Part shown: positions 7,588-14,081 of the stretch, in pieces
How the letters are laid out: the number at the start of each line of letters is the position of its first letter
How positions within the stretch are numbered: position 1 is the stretch's first letter
Source of the DNA: Flavobacteriales bacterium
GTDB lineage: Bacteria; Bacteroidota; Bacteroidia; Flavobacteriales_F; PHOS-HE28
Assembly (NCBI GenBank): GCA_018057455.1
Contig: JAGPDT010000032.1
Span: 1-33,430, forward strand
Reading direction: 5' to 3'
Length of the DNA stretch: 33,430 nt
Made by a program: the position numbers and the translations under genes
The notes under the pieces: generated by a model
The model's input: only the letters and a program-made list of their open reading frames with translations
What the model was told of the DNA's origin: nothing
The model's database searches: none

Positions 7588-8367
7588 TCAATTGGCCCGT
7601 TCCCCGGCAGGTACTTCACGCAAGGATACACCATCCAGGTAGTAGTACGCATATTGGTTGTCCGGTCCTTCAATGATCCGTTTGGTTTCAAAGATCGCCG
7701 TGGGGAAGGTGCCGATCACCAAGTAGCGTTCATTTCCATCGGCTGTGAATCTCCCGGTGACCTCCACCCACTTGCCGCGCTCCTCCAGGATCTTTTCCTC
7801 CACCACTTGGGGCCGTTCGCTGAGGAAGCTGCGGTTCTGGTAGCGCAGTTTCAGCGGCGTGACCAGGGCTCCTATGCCGCTCATGGCGCGGTCGCTGCTG
7901 GCGGCCAAGGCCACGTGGAAGCTGATCTCGTACGTGTGGCCTTCCTTCAACGTGATGGGCAGCTCGGTGATCGGATACTCGGAATAGGCGTTCCAACCGG
8001 GCAGGAAGGGATCTTCAGGGTCGCCGGAGAAGTTGTTGCGCTGGTCATCCTTCCAGGCCACGAAGCCCGCATAGTGTTCCCCTTCGAACGGCTCCATGGT
8101 GCCGTAGAAGTTCTCGGGGATCCCCACGGTTTTTACCGATGCCCCCTTGGTGAATGCCTCGGCCATGCCGATGGTGACATGCTCCCACCCGTCCGCCCGG
8201 CTTAGTTGGTCGAAGGTGTTGGGGGCCTTGTCAAACACCTCGAATCCTCCGTTGAGCACGATGCTTCCCGTGGTTGGGCCTTGTGCCCGGCTGCCCAGGG
8301 TGGCCAGCATGGCTGCCGCCGCCAATGGCGCGGTCAACCGGCCGAACGATCGTACTCCTTTCCGCAT
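7588..8367 (-). CDS. Exported beta-sandwich protein, paralogue of the N-terminal domain of the OmpA/TSP3 protein
   Basis: 259 residues from the ATG at 8367 (five residues longer from 8382). Signal peptide MRKGVRSFGRLTAPLAAAAM to about residue 30. The mature part aligns by eye with the N-terminal 225 residues of the downstream OmpA protein: VLNGGFEVFDKAP, GASVKTVGIPENF, FEGEHYAGFVAWKDD, DRAMSGIGALVTPLKLRYQN, FTADGNERYLVIGTF and AYYYLDGVSLREV all have counterparts. There are no TSP3 repeats or OmpA domain, so this copy is not anchored the same way. A carbohydrate-binding-like fold is suggested but not proven. Confidence 0.85.
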   Translation of the reverse strand: MRKGVRSFGRLTAPLAAAAMLATLGSRAQGPTTGSIVLNGGFEVFDKAPNTFDQLSRADGWEHVTIGMAEAFTKGASVKTVGIPENFYGTMEPFEGEHYAGFVAWKDDQRNNFSGDPEDPFLPGWNAYSEYPITELPITLKEGHTYEISFHVALAASSDRAMSGIGALVTPLKLRYQNRSFLSERPQVVEEKILEERGKWVEVTGRFTADGNERYLVIGTFPTAIFETKRIIEGPDNQYAYYYLDGVSLREVPAGERAN

Positions 8368-8452
8368 GTTCCCTGGTTCCATGGTGTGCTTGATCTATTC
8401 CTTGCTTGCGGCAGGCGCCATCACGGTATGGATGGTAAGCCGCCGGGTTGTG

Positions 8453-8461
8453 TGCAAAGTA
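8453..8461 (-). promoter_or_regulatory. Promoter of the beta-sandwich paralogue gene
   Basis: Minus-strand TACTTTGCA, a good TAnnTTTG match, about 85 bp before the start codon. Confidence 0.45.
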
Positions 8462-8564
8462 AGGCTTGCCGGAAGTTCACGGACGCCGCTGCTTGCCAAA
8501 AGCGTGCCGATCAGCTGGAAAACGCGCCACCCCAACGGCCGAACTTTCATGGCACAAAAGAAAA

Positions 8565-8587
8565 GCCTTGGTCGCCACGACCAAGGC
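8565..8587 (-). terminator. Intrinsic terminator of tRNA-Gly
   Basis: A perfect 10-bp stem (GCCTTGGTCG / CGACCAAGGC) with a three-base loop. On the minus strand it is followed by TTTTCTTTT, and it lies 4 bp beyond the tRNA 3' end. Confidence 0.9.
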
Positions 8588-8591
8588 CTTG

Positions 8592-8664
8592 AGCGGGAAA
8601 CGGGATTCGAACCCGCGACCCTCAGCTTGGGAAGCTGATGCTCTACCAACTGAGCTACTCCCGC
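8592..8664 (-). tRNA. tRNA-Gly (anticodon CCC)
   Basis: Minus-strand cloverleaf of 73 nt: acceptor GCGGGAG/TTCCCGC, D arm AGCTCAGTTGGTAGAGC, anticodon stem TCAGC/GCTGA with loop TTCCCAA (anticodon at 8629-8631), and T arm GCGGGTTCGAATCCCGT. CCA is not encoded; the next bases read CAA. It reads GGG codons. Promoter at 8673-8681 and a strong terminator frame it as a single-gene unit. Confidence 0.96.
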
Positions 8665-8672
8665 TTGCGGGG

Positions 8673-8681
8673 GCGAATGTA
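8673..8681 (-). promoter_or_regulatory. Promoter of tRNA-Gly
   Basis: Minus-strand TACATTCGC, with a TTTTG element 18 bp further upstream (8700-8704), giving both halves of the Bacteroidota promoter. It ends 8 bp before the tRNA. Confidence 0.7.
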
Positions 8682-8824
8682 GTGCCTTGCGGCCATGGGC
8701 AAAAGGTTTGATCACGGGATCAAGTGGCCACAGCCCGCAAGACCACCGGCAGGGGCCCGCGCAGGAGGGCCGTGGTTCCCGATGCTTCTTCGCTGCCATT
8801 TGAACATGGCGTGGGGCAAGCGCC

Positions 8825-8833
8825 TATATTTGC
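8825..8833 (+). promoter_or_regulatory. Promoter of tRNA-Pro
   Basis: TATATTTGC, a full match to TAnnTTTG, with a TTTG at 8799-8802 (22 bp upstream). It ends 16 bp before the tRNA. Confidence 0.75.
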
Positions 8834-8849
8834 CGCCCCAAAGCAGCTA

Positions 8850-8927
8850 CGGGGTGTAGCTCAGCCCGGTTAGAGTGCTACGTTCGGGACGTAGAGGCCG
8901 GTGGTTCGAATCCACTCACCCCGACCA
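8850..8927 (+). tRNA. tRNA-Pro (anticodon CGG)
   Basis: Acceptor stem CGGGGTG/CACCCCG, D arm with AGCTCAGCCCGGTTAGAGT, anticodon stem CTACG/CGTAG with loop TTCGGGA (anticodon 8885-8887), T arm CCGGTGGTTCGAATCCACT. The 3' ACCA is encoded (8924-8927), unlike the tRNA-Gly nearby. It reads CCG codons. Confidence 0.96.
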
Positions 8928-8933
8928 GGACCA

Positions 8934-8960
8934 AGCCCTTGCGACAATGTCGCAGGGGCT
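8934..8960 (+). terminator. Intrinsic terminator of tRNA-Pro
   Basis: AGCCCTTGCGAC (8934-8945) pairs with GTCGCAGGGGCT (8949-8960) over 12 bp with one G-T pair, followed by TTTT. Its 3' arm overlaps the left arm of a larger inverted repeat. Confidence 0.88.
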
Positions 8961-9018
8961 TTTTGGTGAATGGCCGAGCCCAGCGGAGCTTGAGCGAGAG
9001 CCATCCACCAAAAAGCCC
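8956..9018. repeat. 63-bp imperfect palindrome downstream of tRNA-Pro
   Basis: Left arm GGGCTTTTTGGTGAATGGC (8956-8974) and right arm GCCATCCACCAAAAAGCCC (9000-9018) are complementary over 19 bp with one mismatch, around a 25-bp centre containing AGCGGAGCTTGAGCGAGA. The element starts inside the tRNA terminator. It could be a second terminator for opposing transcripts or a dispersed intergenic palindrome. No integrase or transposase is near. From 9019 to 9181 I see nothing else. Confidence 0.7.
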
Positions 9019-9181
9019 AATGAGCCAACAGAGCGGCGCTTGGCAGGAAACCCGGCCAGCCCTGCTTGCTGCACATCCACCGTTCCGCCATTGATAAGCA
9101 CCATTCCCTGTTCCGTGGCGGGTACAGGCATCCATCGAGGGTCTTGCGCCGTCTTATGGATGGACGGGAAACACGGTCACC

Positions 9182-9373
9182 ATGTCACGCCCCTTCAAAA
9201 TAGCGCTCATCCTGAAGAGCCGCAGCAGCCTGTCGGTGTATTCCGATCCGGCACGGATGAGTGATAGCGAGCTGGACGAACACGTGCGCGCCATGATGCG
9301 CCGCATGCGCAGGAACGAGAGCGACGTGATCGCCCGGATGATCCTGCGCAAGCCCACCTTCAGCTTGAACTGA
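9182..9373 (+). CDS. Small hypothetical protein
   Basis: 63 residues, MSRPFKIALILKSRSSLSVY at the start, then SDSELDEHVRAMMRRMRRNE and a basic tail, predicted mainly helical and positively charged. I do not recognise a family. Third codon positions are G/C-rich as in neighbouring genes, which supports coding, but there is no clear promoter or ribosome binding site in front. It may be a small DNA- or RNA-binding protein, or not a gene. Confidence 0.45.
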   Translation: MSRPFKIALILKSRSSLSVYSDPARMSDSELDEHVRAMMRRMRRNESDVIARMILRKPTFSLN

Positions 9374-9407
9374 GCAGGGCGCGTACGCCACAGTTGGCTC
9401 CGGCTCC

Positions 9408-9416
9408 TATATTCGC
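9408..9416 (+). promoter_or_regulatory. Promoter of the 41-residue membrane protein gene
   Basis: TATATTCGC, nearly the same as the tRNA-Pro -7 element, ends 21 bp before the ATG at 9438. Confidence 0.6.
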
Positions 9417-9437
9417 CGCACCAAACAATCGCAGGCC

Positions 9438-9563
9438 ATGTCCGAGCACGAGCATGAAGGTCATTTCCCCGAGCAAGCGGAAGAGAATGAGATCGGTGGC
9501 CCCGTCCTGCTGGCCGTGATGGTCTTCGCCATGGTGGTGCTGATCCTCTGGGCCAGCTGTTGA
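9438..9563 (+). CDS. 41-residue single-pass membrane protein
   Basis: Codes for an acidic, His-rich N-terminus MSEHEHEGHFPEQAEENEIG followed by one membrane helix, PVLLAVMVFAMVVLILW, and a short ASC end. The negative N-terminus and the helix suggest a small inner-membrane protein, perhaps a subunit or regulator of a larger complex; such accessory proteins are seen in respiratory oxidases, but no oxidase gene is near. The very good promoter 21 bp upstream and the clean helix make a real gene likely despite its size. Function unknown. Confidence 0.65.
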   Translation: MSEHEHEGHFPEQAEENEIGGPVLLAVMVFAMVVLILWASC

Positions 9564-9608
9564 ACCGCGTGGCGGACCCGGCCGGTGGCCGTTGATCGCA
9601 CTTGCCTT

Positions 9609-10010
9609 TCAGGCCAAGGCGTCACCGGCGCGTTCCAAGTACTCATCCCGGCGCACCAGCGCGTACCAGTTCTCGCTGAGTTCAAGGAAACCGTGTTCAA
9701 AGCAGAACACGTACACATTGCCCACCTTGGTGCGGTAGATGTTGGTGTGGTACATGAAATTATAGCCGCGCTCCACCAACTTGTCGCGGTGCACCTTGGC
9801 CTTGCCGCCCGGGTTGAGTTCGCTGAGGATCCTGCGGTTGCGTTTGAGCGTGTTCACCACGTTGCGCACATAGTTGATCGGCGCATTGTTGGTACGGTAG
9901 TGGAACAGGTTGCGGCAAGCGTCGGTGCAGAACTTCTTGTCCAAGCGGCCGTGGAGCGGCTCTCCGCACTCCAGGCAGAGCTTCTTTTCGGTGGCGCGAT
10001 CGGCTAGCAT
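9609..10010 (-). CDS. Zinc-ribbon protein conserved in Bacteroidota, function unknown
   Basis: 133 residues. The N-terminus has CLECGEPLHGRLDKKFCTDAC, a four-cysteine zinc ribbon (C-x2-C ... C-x3-C), then FHYRTNNAPINYVRNVVNTL, a helical region and a C-terminal beta part (NIYRTKVGNVYVFCFEHGF). Proteins with this layout are common hypotheticals in the phylum. The zinc ribbon suggests nucleic-acid or protein binding. Promoter TACATTCGG lies 4 bp before the ATG. The next minus-strand gene upstream (L31) has its own terminator between them. Confidence 0.82.
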   Translation of the reverse strand: MLADRATEKKLCLECGEPLHGRLDKKFCTDACRNLFHYRTNNAPINYVRNVVNTLKRNRRILSELNPGGKAKVHRDKLVERGYNFMYHTNIYRTKVGNVYVFCFEHGFLELSENWYALVRRDEYLERAGDALA

Positions 10011-10014
10011 GAAG

Positions 10015-10023
10015 CCGAATGTA
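10015..10023 (-). promoter_or_regulatory. Promoter of the zinc-ribbon protein gene
   Basis: Minus-strand TACATTCGG ends 4 bp before the ATG at 10010, so the transcript is nearly leaderless. Confidence 0.55.
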
Positions 10024-10055
10024 AGCGTTGCGCAACAACCGGGGGCAAAAGAAAA

Positions 10056-10079
10056 GCCCCCTCCGGATCGGGAGGGGGC
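10056..10079 (-). terminator. Intrinsic terminator of rpmE2
   Basis: GCCCCCTCC / GGAGGGGGC, a perfect 9-bp GC-rich stem with a six-base loop. On the minus strand it is followed by TTTTCTTTT. It lies 27 bp past the L31 stop. Confidence 0.9.
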
Positions 10080-10106
10080 TTGGTGTTGACCAAGAGGATC
10101 GTCCGC

Positions 10107-10409
10107 TTATTCGGCTGCGCCTTCTTCCTGCTTCACGGCGGGGGCCGCCTTCTTCATCTCGGCGTGCTTGGCAAAGCGCTTCTTGAACTTGTCCACGCGG
10201 CCGGCCGTGTCCACCAACATCATCTTGCCGGTGTAGAACGGATGCGACGTGCTGCTGATATCGAGCTTCACCAGGGGGTACTCATTGCCGTCCGCCCACT
10301 TCATGGTGTCCCTGGTGGCCGCGCAACTCCTGCCAAGGAACATGTCCTCGTTGGTCATGTCCTTGAAGATGACGATGCGGTAGTTCTCGGGGTGGATGCC
10401 TTTTTTCAT
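10107..10409 (-). CDS. rpmE2: 50S ribosomal protein L31, type B
   Basis: 100 residues. [20 protein letters not shown], then [38 protein letters not shown] and [17 protein letters not shown] are the L31 signatures. The zinc-binding CxxC pairs of type A are missing, which defines type B. The C-terminus has an extra Ala/Lys/Glu tail (about 15 residues), common in Bacteroidota. It is a single-gene unit with a promoter about 50 bp upstream and a strong terminator. Confidence 0.97.
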   Translation of the reverse strand: MKKGIHPENYRIVIFKDMTNEDMFLGRSCAATRDTMKWADGNEYPLVKLDISSTSHPFYTGKMMLVDTAGRVDKFKKRFAKHAEMKKAAPAVKQEEGAAE

Positions 10410-10461
10410 CGCGGGAGGTGTTTTTGCAGGTCCGCCAAGGGCATGCCCGGCGAATGAGGGC

Positions 10462-10470
10462 GCAAATGTA
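10462..10470 (-). promoter_or_regulatory. Promoter of rpmE2
   Basis: Minus-strand TACATTTGC, a full TAnnTTTG match, leaving a leader of roughly 45 nt that could hold autoregulatory structure. Confidence 0.6.
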
Positions 10471-10549
10471 TGGAAAAACTTGATCCGTGTCCCACTTCAT
10501 GCGTTGGGGCAATGATCGGGGCTGTGGTCCCGTAATAGCGCGGTCATCC

Positions 10550-10558
10550 CATCTTTGC
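10550..10558 (+). promoter_or_regulatory. Promoter of the beta-helix lipoprotein gene
   Basis: CATCTTTGC, one base off TAnnTTTG, ends 5 bp before the GTG at 10564. It rules against the in-frame TTG at 10555, which lies inside it. Confidence 0.45.
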
Positions 10559-10563
10559 CCGCC

Positions 10564-12060
10564 GTGAAGCACCCCCTCCTCTCCGTCCTTCTGCTGGGCT
10601 TGTTGGCCGCAGCCCAATTCGGTTGCCGCAAGGACCAGTTGTTCACCGATGCGGCCGGTGCCGAGCTGCAATTCTCACGGGATTCCATCCTCTTCGATAC
10701 CGTGTTCACCACGGTGGGCACGGTGACCCGGCGCTTCACCGCCCGCAACACCAACAGCGAAGGCATACGGGTGGACATCCAGTTGGAAGGTGGTTCCCCA
10801 TCCCCTTTCCGGATCAACGTGGACGGAAGCTCCGGCCTCAGCTTCAGCCAGGTGGAAATCCCCGCGGGCGACAGCATCTTCGTGTTCGTGGAAGCCACCT
10901 TGGGACCCGGCGGGGTGAACACCCCCTTCGTGATCGAAGACCACATCCGGTTCACCACCAACGGCCACGAACAGCGCGTGGCCCTCAATGCGTGGGGACA
11001 GGACGCCCACTTCTTCCGGCCGGACAACGTGGTGCAAGGCCTCCCTCCATTCAGCTACATCGCCGGCGGGTATGACAGCGGGGGCAACCAGATCTGCGAG
11101 GATGTGCAGTGGGTGAACGACAAACCTTACGTGATCTTCGGCTATGCCGTGGTGGACAGTTGCTGCTCCCTGGCCATCGACCCCGGCGTGCGCGTGTACT
11201 TCCACGGCGGCGGCGGGCTTTGGGTGTACCAAGGTGGCAACATCGTGGCAAATGGCACGGCCCAGGAGAAGATCACCTTCCAAGGCGACCGCCGCGAGGC
11301 CATGTATGCGGACCTGCCGGGGCAGTGGGACCGCATCTGGGTCAATGAGGGACCGGCGGACCAGGTGTTCAACCACGTGGACATCAAGAACGCGCTGATC
11401 GGCCTGCAGCCCCAGAGCTGGATCGGCACACCCGGCCAACCCACCAGCACGAACCAATTGGTGTTGGACAATGTGAGCATCCGCAACTGCTCGGCTGCCG
11501 GGATCCTCTCGGAAAACTACCGCATCAAAAGCACGAACCTGCTGGTGGCCAATTGCGGGCAGTACTGCGTGGCCCTAACCGGTGGCGGCCAATACGTCTT
11601 CAACCACAGCACCGTGGCCAACTATTGGGGCTACGATGTGCGCCAGGAACCCGCCTTCATCCTCACCAACACCTTCAGCGACATCACCGGTGCCGTACAG
11701 GTGCGGCAGGTGGAGAACAGCAGCTTCCGCAATGGCATCATCGAGGGCAACAACGCCAACGAGTTCGAGTTGTCCTTCAACGACCAGCTGCCGCCGGACT
11801 TCCAGTTCAGTAACTTCCTCTTGCGCACCACCATCGCCACCACGGATGCCGCCCATTTCGAGCAGTCCACGGTGTACCGCAACCAAAGTCCGGGCTTCAA
11901 GGATGGCGGCGGAGGCAACTACCACCTGAACGAAAATGCCTTTGTCCGCCACAAGGGGTCCGACCCGTTCGGCCAGGATTCCCAGGCCACCTTCGACCTG
12001 GACGGCGTGCTGCGGCCCAGCGACATCTCCGATCTGGGCTGTTACACCTTCGTGCCTTGA
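10564..12060 (+). CDS. Surface lipoprotein with right-handed beta-helix
   Basis: About 498 residues from the GTG at 10564 (first residue read as Met): MKHPLLSVLLLGLLAAAQFG and then Cys, a lipoprotein signal with a slightly unusual lipobox (QFGC). Residues 25-135 look like an immunoglobulin-like domain (FDTVFTTVGTVTRRFTARN, then AGDSIFVFVEATLGP). From about 165 repeated short strands with NG and N-rich turns (LWVYQGGNIVANGTAQEKIT, FNHVDIKNALIGLQ, NVSIRNCSAAGILSENY) suggest a pectate-lyase-like parallel beta-helix. Many such proteins bind or cut polysaccharides; no catalytic residues could be assigned. Its last 19 bp overlap the convergent acyl-CoA reductase gene. Confidence 0.85.
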   Translation: MKHPLLSVLLLGLLAAAQFGCRKDQLFTDAAGAELQFSRDSILFDTVFTTVGTVTRRFTARNTNSEGIRVDIQLEGGSPSPFRINVDGSSGLSFSQVEIPAGDSIFVFVEATLGPGGVNTPFVIEDHIRFTTNGHEQRVALNAWGQDAHFFRPDNVVQGLPPFSYIAGGYDSGGNQICEDVQWVNDKPYVIFGYAVVDSCCSLAIDPGVRVYFHGGGGLWVYQGGNIVANGTAQEKITFQGDRREAMYADLPGQWDRIWVNEGPADQVFNHVDIKNALIGLQPQSWIGTPGQPTSTNQLVLDNVSIRNCSAAGILSENYRIKSTNLLVANCGQYCVALTGGGQYVFNHSTVANYWGYDVRQEPAFILTNTFSDITGAVQVRQVENSSFRNGIIEGNNANEFELSFNDQLPPDFQFSNFLLRTTIATTDAAHFEQSTVYRNQSPGFKDGGGGNYHLNENAFVRHKGSDPFGQDSQATFDLDGVLRPSDISDLGCYTFVP

Positions 12061-13133
12061 TCCAAGGCCAACAGGAACGCCATCGTGTCCACGCCGTCGG
12101 CATATTCCCCAGGCCCGGGCAACTGCGCAACGCCGAATGGCACATGGCCATGGCCCACGATGCACTGTAGCTTGTCCTCTTCGAGGGCCAGCCGCGCTTC
12201 CACTTCAACCAGGTCATCGTAGCGCTCATAGTACAAGGCCGCAACCGGGCTGTTGAGCGCGGCATCTTCCTTCAGCACCAGGAACCCGTTCTCCACGATG
12301 GCCGCCCGGTCCATGAGCCATACCGCCCGGTTGTAGTCGTAATTGTTGGCGTACTTGTGGTGCTGGATGATCTCCTTCCACGGGAAGAACGCCGCAAACA
12401 GTCGGTCCAGGTCGAATTCACGCGGGATGAACACCTTGCCCACATTGCGGCAGCCCAAGCCGAAGTAGCGGAACACGTCATCGGCCAAACCGCCGAGCTC
12501 CTGCGGGCTTTCGGTGCCGTCCAGCACGGCCACGCTGGTGCGGCCCTTGCGGATGATGTGTGGCAGGTGGCCGAAGTAATGGTTGAAATAGCGCGCCGTG
12601 TTGTTGCTGCCCGTGGCTATGATGGCATCCACCCCGGTGAACCGCCCGGAGGAGAAAACGACCCTTTCCGCCAGCTCCGGCGCAAACCGGCCCAACAGCT
12701 CCACCAAGGCCGGGGTAAGCCCCGCATCATCGGCGGCCACCCGTACCACGGGGCGATGGCCGCACAGCAATGCGCACAGCAGATCATGGAAGCCCACAAA
12801 GGGAATGTTCCCCGCCATGATGATGCCCACCGTGCTGGAAGTGCGGGAACCTGAAAGCGCAGGGTAATGCGCCAGCCATTGCTCCATGCTGGCCTTGTCC
12901 AGCATCGCCACCAGGCCATTGGCCGCGAACCGCACCTGCTCCTGCGTGAACCATCCATTGCGCACCTGCGCTTGGGAAAGGGCCGCCTGAAAGGCCTGGT
13001 ATTCGCTTTCGGTAAGGCCGATGCCGTGCCCGGGCCAAGGTTGGGCCTCGGCGAAAAAGGCCAACACCGACCCCAATTGCACGAAGGAGGCGAGCGTGGT
13101 GGAGGGCGGCGAACTTCGTTTGTCGGGCATCAT
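12042..13133 (-). CDS. Acyl-CoA reductase (LuxC-like)
   Basis: 363 residues. [20 protein letters not shown] (about 103-122) is the conserved nucleotide-binding region of LuxC-type reductases, and [15 protein letters not shown] carries the likely catalytic cysteine (Cys228). FVGVDAII-like strands and [17 protein letters not shown] complete the family pattern. These enzymes reduce fatty acyl-CoA/ACP to aldehydes with NADPH; in non-luminous Bacteroidota the physiological role is unsettled. In this phylum the gene commonly lies beside a 4Fe-4S ferredoxin, as here (divergent). The start MMPDKRSS at 13133 was chosen because the longer frame runs through the opposing promoter and lacks family features. 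Confidence 0.9.
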   Translation of the reverse strand: MMPDKRSSPPSTTLASFVQLGSVLAFFAEAQPWPGHGIGLTESEYQAFQAALSQAQVRNGWFTQEQVRFAANGLVAMLDKASMEQWLAHYPALSGSRTSSTVGIIMAGNIPFVGFHDLLCALLCGHRPVVRVAADDAGLTPALVELLGRFAPELAERVVFSSGRFTGVDAIIATGSNNTARYFNHYFGHLPHIIRKGRTSVAVLDGTESPQELGGLADDVFRYFGLGCRNVGKVFIPREFDLDRLFAAFFPWKEIIQHHKYANNYDYNRAVWLMDRAAIVENGFLVLKEDAALNSPVAALYYERYDDLVEVEARLALEEDKLQCIVGHGHVPFGVAQLPGPGEYADGVDTMAFLLALDQGTKV

Positions 13134-13150
13134 CTTGCTCACAGGGTGGC

Positions 13151-13159
13151 TACTTTTGC
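13151..13159 (+). promoter_or_regulatory. Promoter of the ferredoxin gene
   Basis: TACTTTTGC, a full match, 65 bp before the ATG at 13225. It lies between the acyl-CoA reductase start and that gene's own promoter, so the two transcripts overlap at their 5' ends. Confidence 0.55.
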
Positions 13160-13204
13160 GGCACCTTCCCCATCTGCTTGCTGCATGGAAAGCACGAAGG
13201 GAGG

Positions 13205-13213
13205 GCAAATCTA
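13205..13213 (-). promoter_or_regulatory. Promoter of the acyl-CoA reductase gene
   Basis: Minus-strand TAGATTTGC, a full TAnnTTTG match, about 70 bp before the start codon at 13133 and only 11 bp upstream of the ferredoxin ATG. Confidence 0.5.
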
Positions 13214-13224
13214 CCCTTGTTGCC

Positions 13225-13572
13225 ATGGCCATCATCATTACCGAGGAATGCATCAACTGCGGGGCCTGCGAGCCGGAATGCCCCAACAACGCCATCTATG
13301 AAGGCGGCGCCGAATGGAAGCTGAGCGACGGCACCAGCCTGCATGGCCTGCAGACCATGCCCACGGGCAATACCTATGATGCGGACGTGTCCATGGCGCC
13401 GGTGGCCATGGACATCTACTACATCGTTCCCGACAAATGCACGGAATGCACCGGCTTCCACGATGAACCGCAGTGCGCCGCCGTGTGCCCGGTGGATTGC
13501 TGCGTGGATGATCCGGCCCACCGCGAGACCAAGGAACAGCTCCTGGCCAAGAAGGAATTCATGCACCTGTAG
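13225..13572 (+). CDS. fdx: 2[4Fe-4S] ferredoxin
   Basis: 115 residues. Two cluster motifs: [11 protein letters not shown] (residues 10-20, C-x2-C-x2-C-x3-C) and [20 protein letters not shown] (C-x2-C-x8-C-x3-C). The longer spacing in the second motif and the C-terminal helix ([12 protein letters not shown]) are typical of Allochromatium-type ferredoxins with two low-potential clusters. It carries electrons between soluble enzymes. It is divergent from the acyl-CoA reductase, a pairing common in Bacteroidota, but whether they work together is unproven. Confidence 0.95.
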   Translation: MAIIITEECINCGACEPECPNNAIYEGGAEWKLSDGTSLHGLQTMPTGNTYDADVSMAPVAMDIYYIVPDKCTECTGFHDEPQCAAVCPVDCCVDDPAHRETKEQLLAKKEFMHL

Positions 13573-13664
13573 GCCGCCGATGCGGCAGCTATGAACACAG
13601 CGGACGGGAAACATTTGTGCCCGGGCCGGGCGGCTGCAAGCGCTTCCATGCCACCTTGCCGTTG

Positions 13665-14081
13665 ATGGCAAAGGCGAAGGTCACCGTTGGCCGTACGGAA
13701 TACATCGCCCTGCCCACGTTGGGCGTGGAGCGTGTAAGGGCCAAGCTGGACACGGGCGCGTACCGGAGCGCATTGCACTACCAGAAACTCGCCTTGCGCA
13801 AGGCCGACGGCCAGGAGGAACTGGTGGTGACCTTTGCGATGGGCCGTAAACGCACGCGGATCATCTTCCGGAAATTCAGCTTGGTGACGGTGAAAAGCAG
13901 CACCGGCCAGCGTACGGAGCGTTACTTGGTCTCTTCCCCCGTGCGGCTCAACGGGCACACGGTACGCACGCAATTCACCTTGTTCGACCGCAGCGACATG
14001 AAGCACCAGGTGTTGCTGGGGCGCAAATTCCTGCGCGGGCGGTTCGTGGTGGACGTTGCACGTAAGAACGTGCTGGGATGA
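13665..14081 (+). CDS. RimK-associated 'ATP-dependent Zn protease' family protein (retropepsin-like fold)
   Basis: 138 residues. MAKAKVTVGRTEYIALPTLG is followed by VRAKLDTGAYRSALH, with the D-T-G-A motif at 29-32 as in retropepsin-like aspartyl proteases, and later LLGRKFLRGRFVVDVARKN. The family (PF05618) is often labelled zinc protease, yet the DTGA motif argues for an aspartyl-protease-like fold. It is commonly found next to RimK-type ATP-grasp ligases; here no such gene is adjacent, but one lies 7.4 kb downstream (21444). The frame is open up to a GTG at 13617; the ATG at 13665 fits the family start. It overlaps the next gene by ATGA. Confidence 0.85.
   Translation: MAKAKVTVGRTEYIALPTLGVERVRAKLDTGAYRSALHYQKLALRKADGQEELVVTFAMGRKRTRIIFRKFSLVTVKSSTGQRTERYLVSSPVRLNGHTVRTQFTLFDRSDMKHQVLLGRKFLRGRFVVDVARKNVLG

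Noticed and set aside
8850-9181. Attachment site of an integrated element at tRNA-Pro
   Set aside because: No integrase, no second copy of the tRNA 3' end in the window, and ordinary genes follow.
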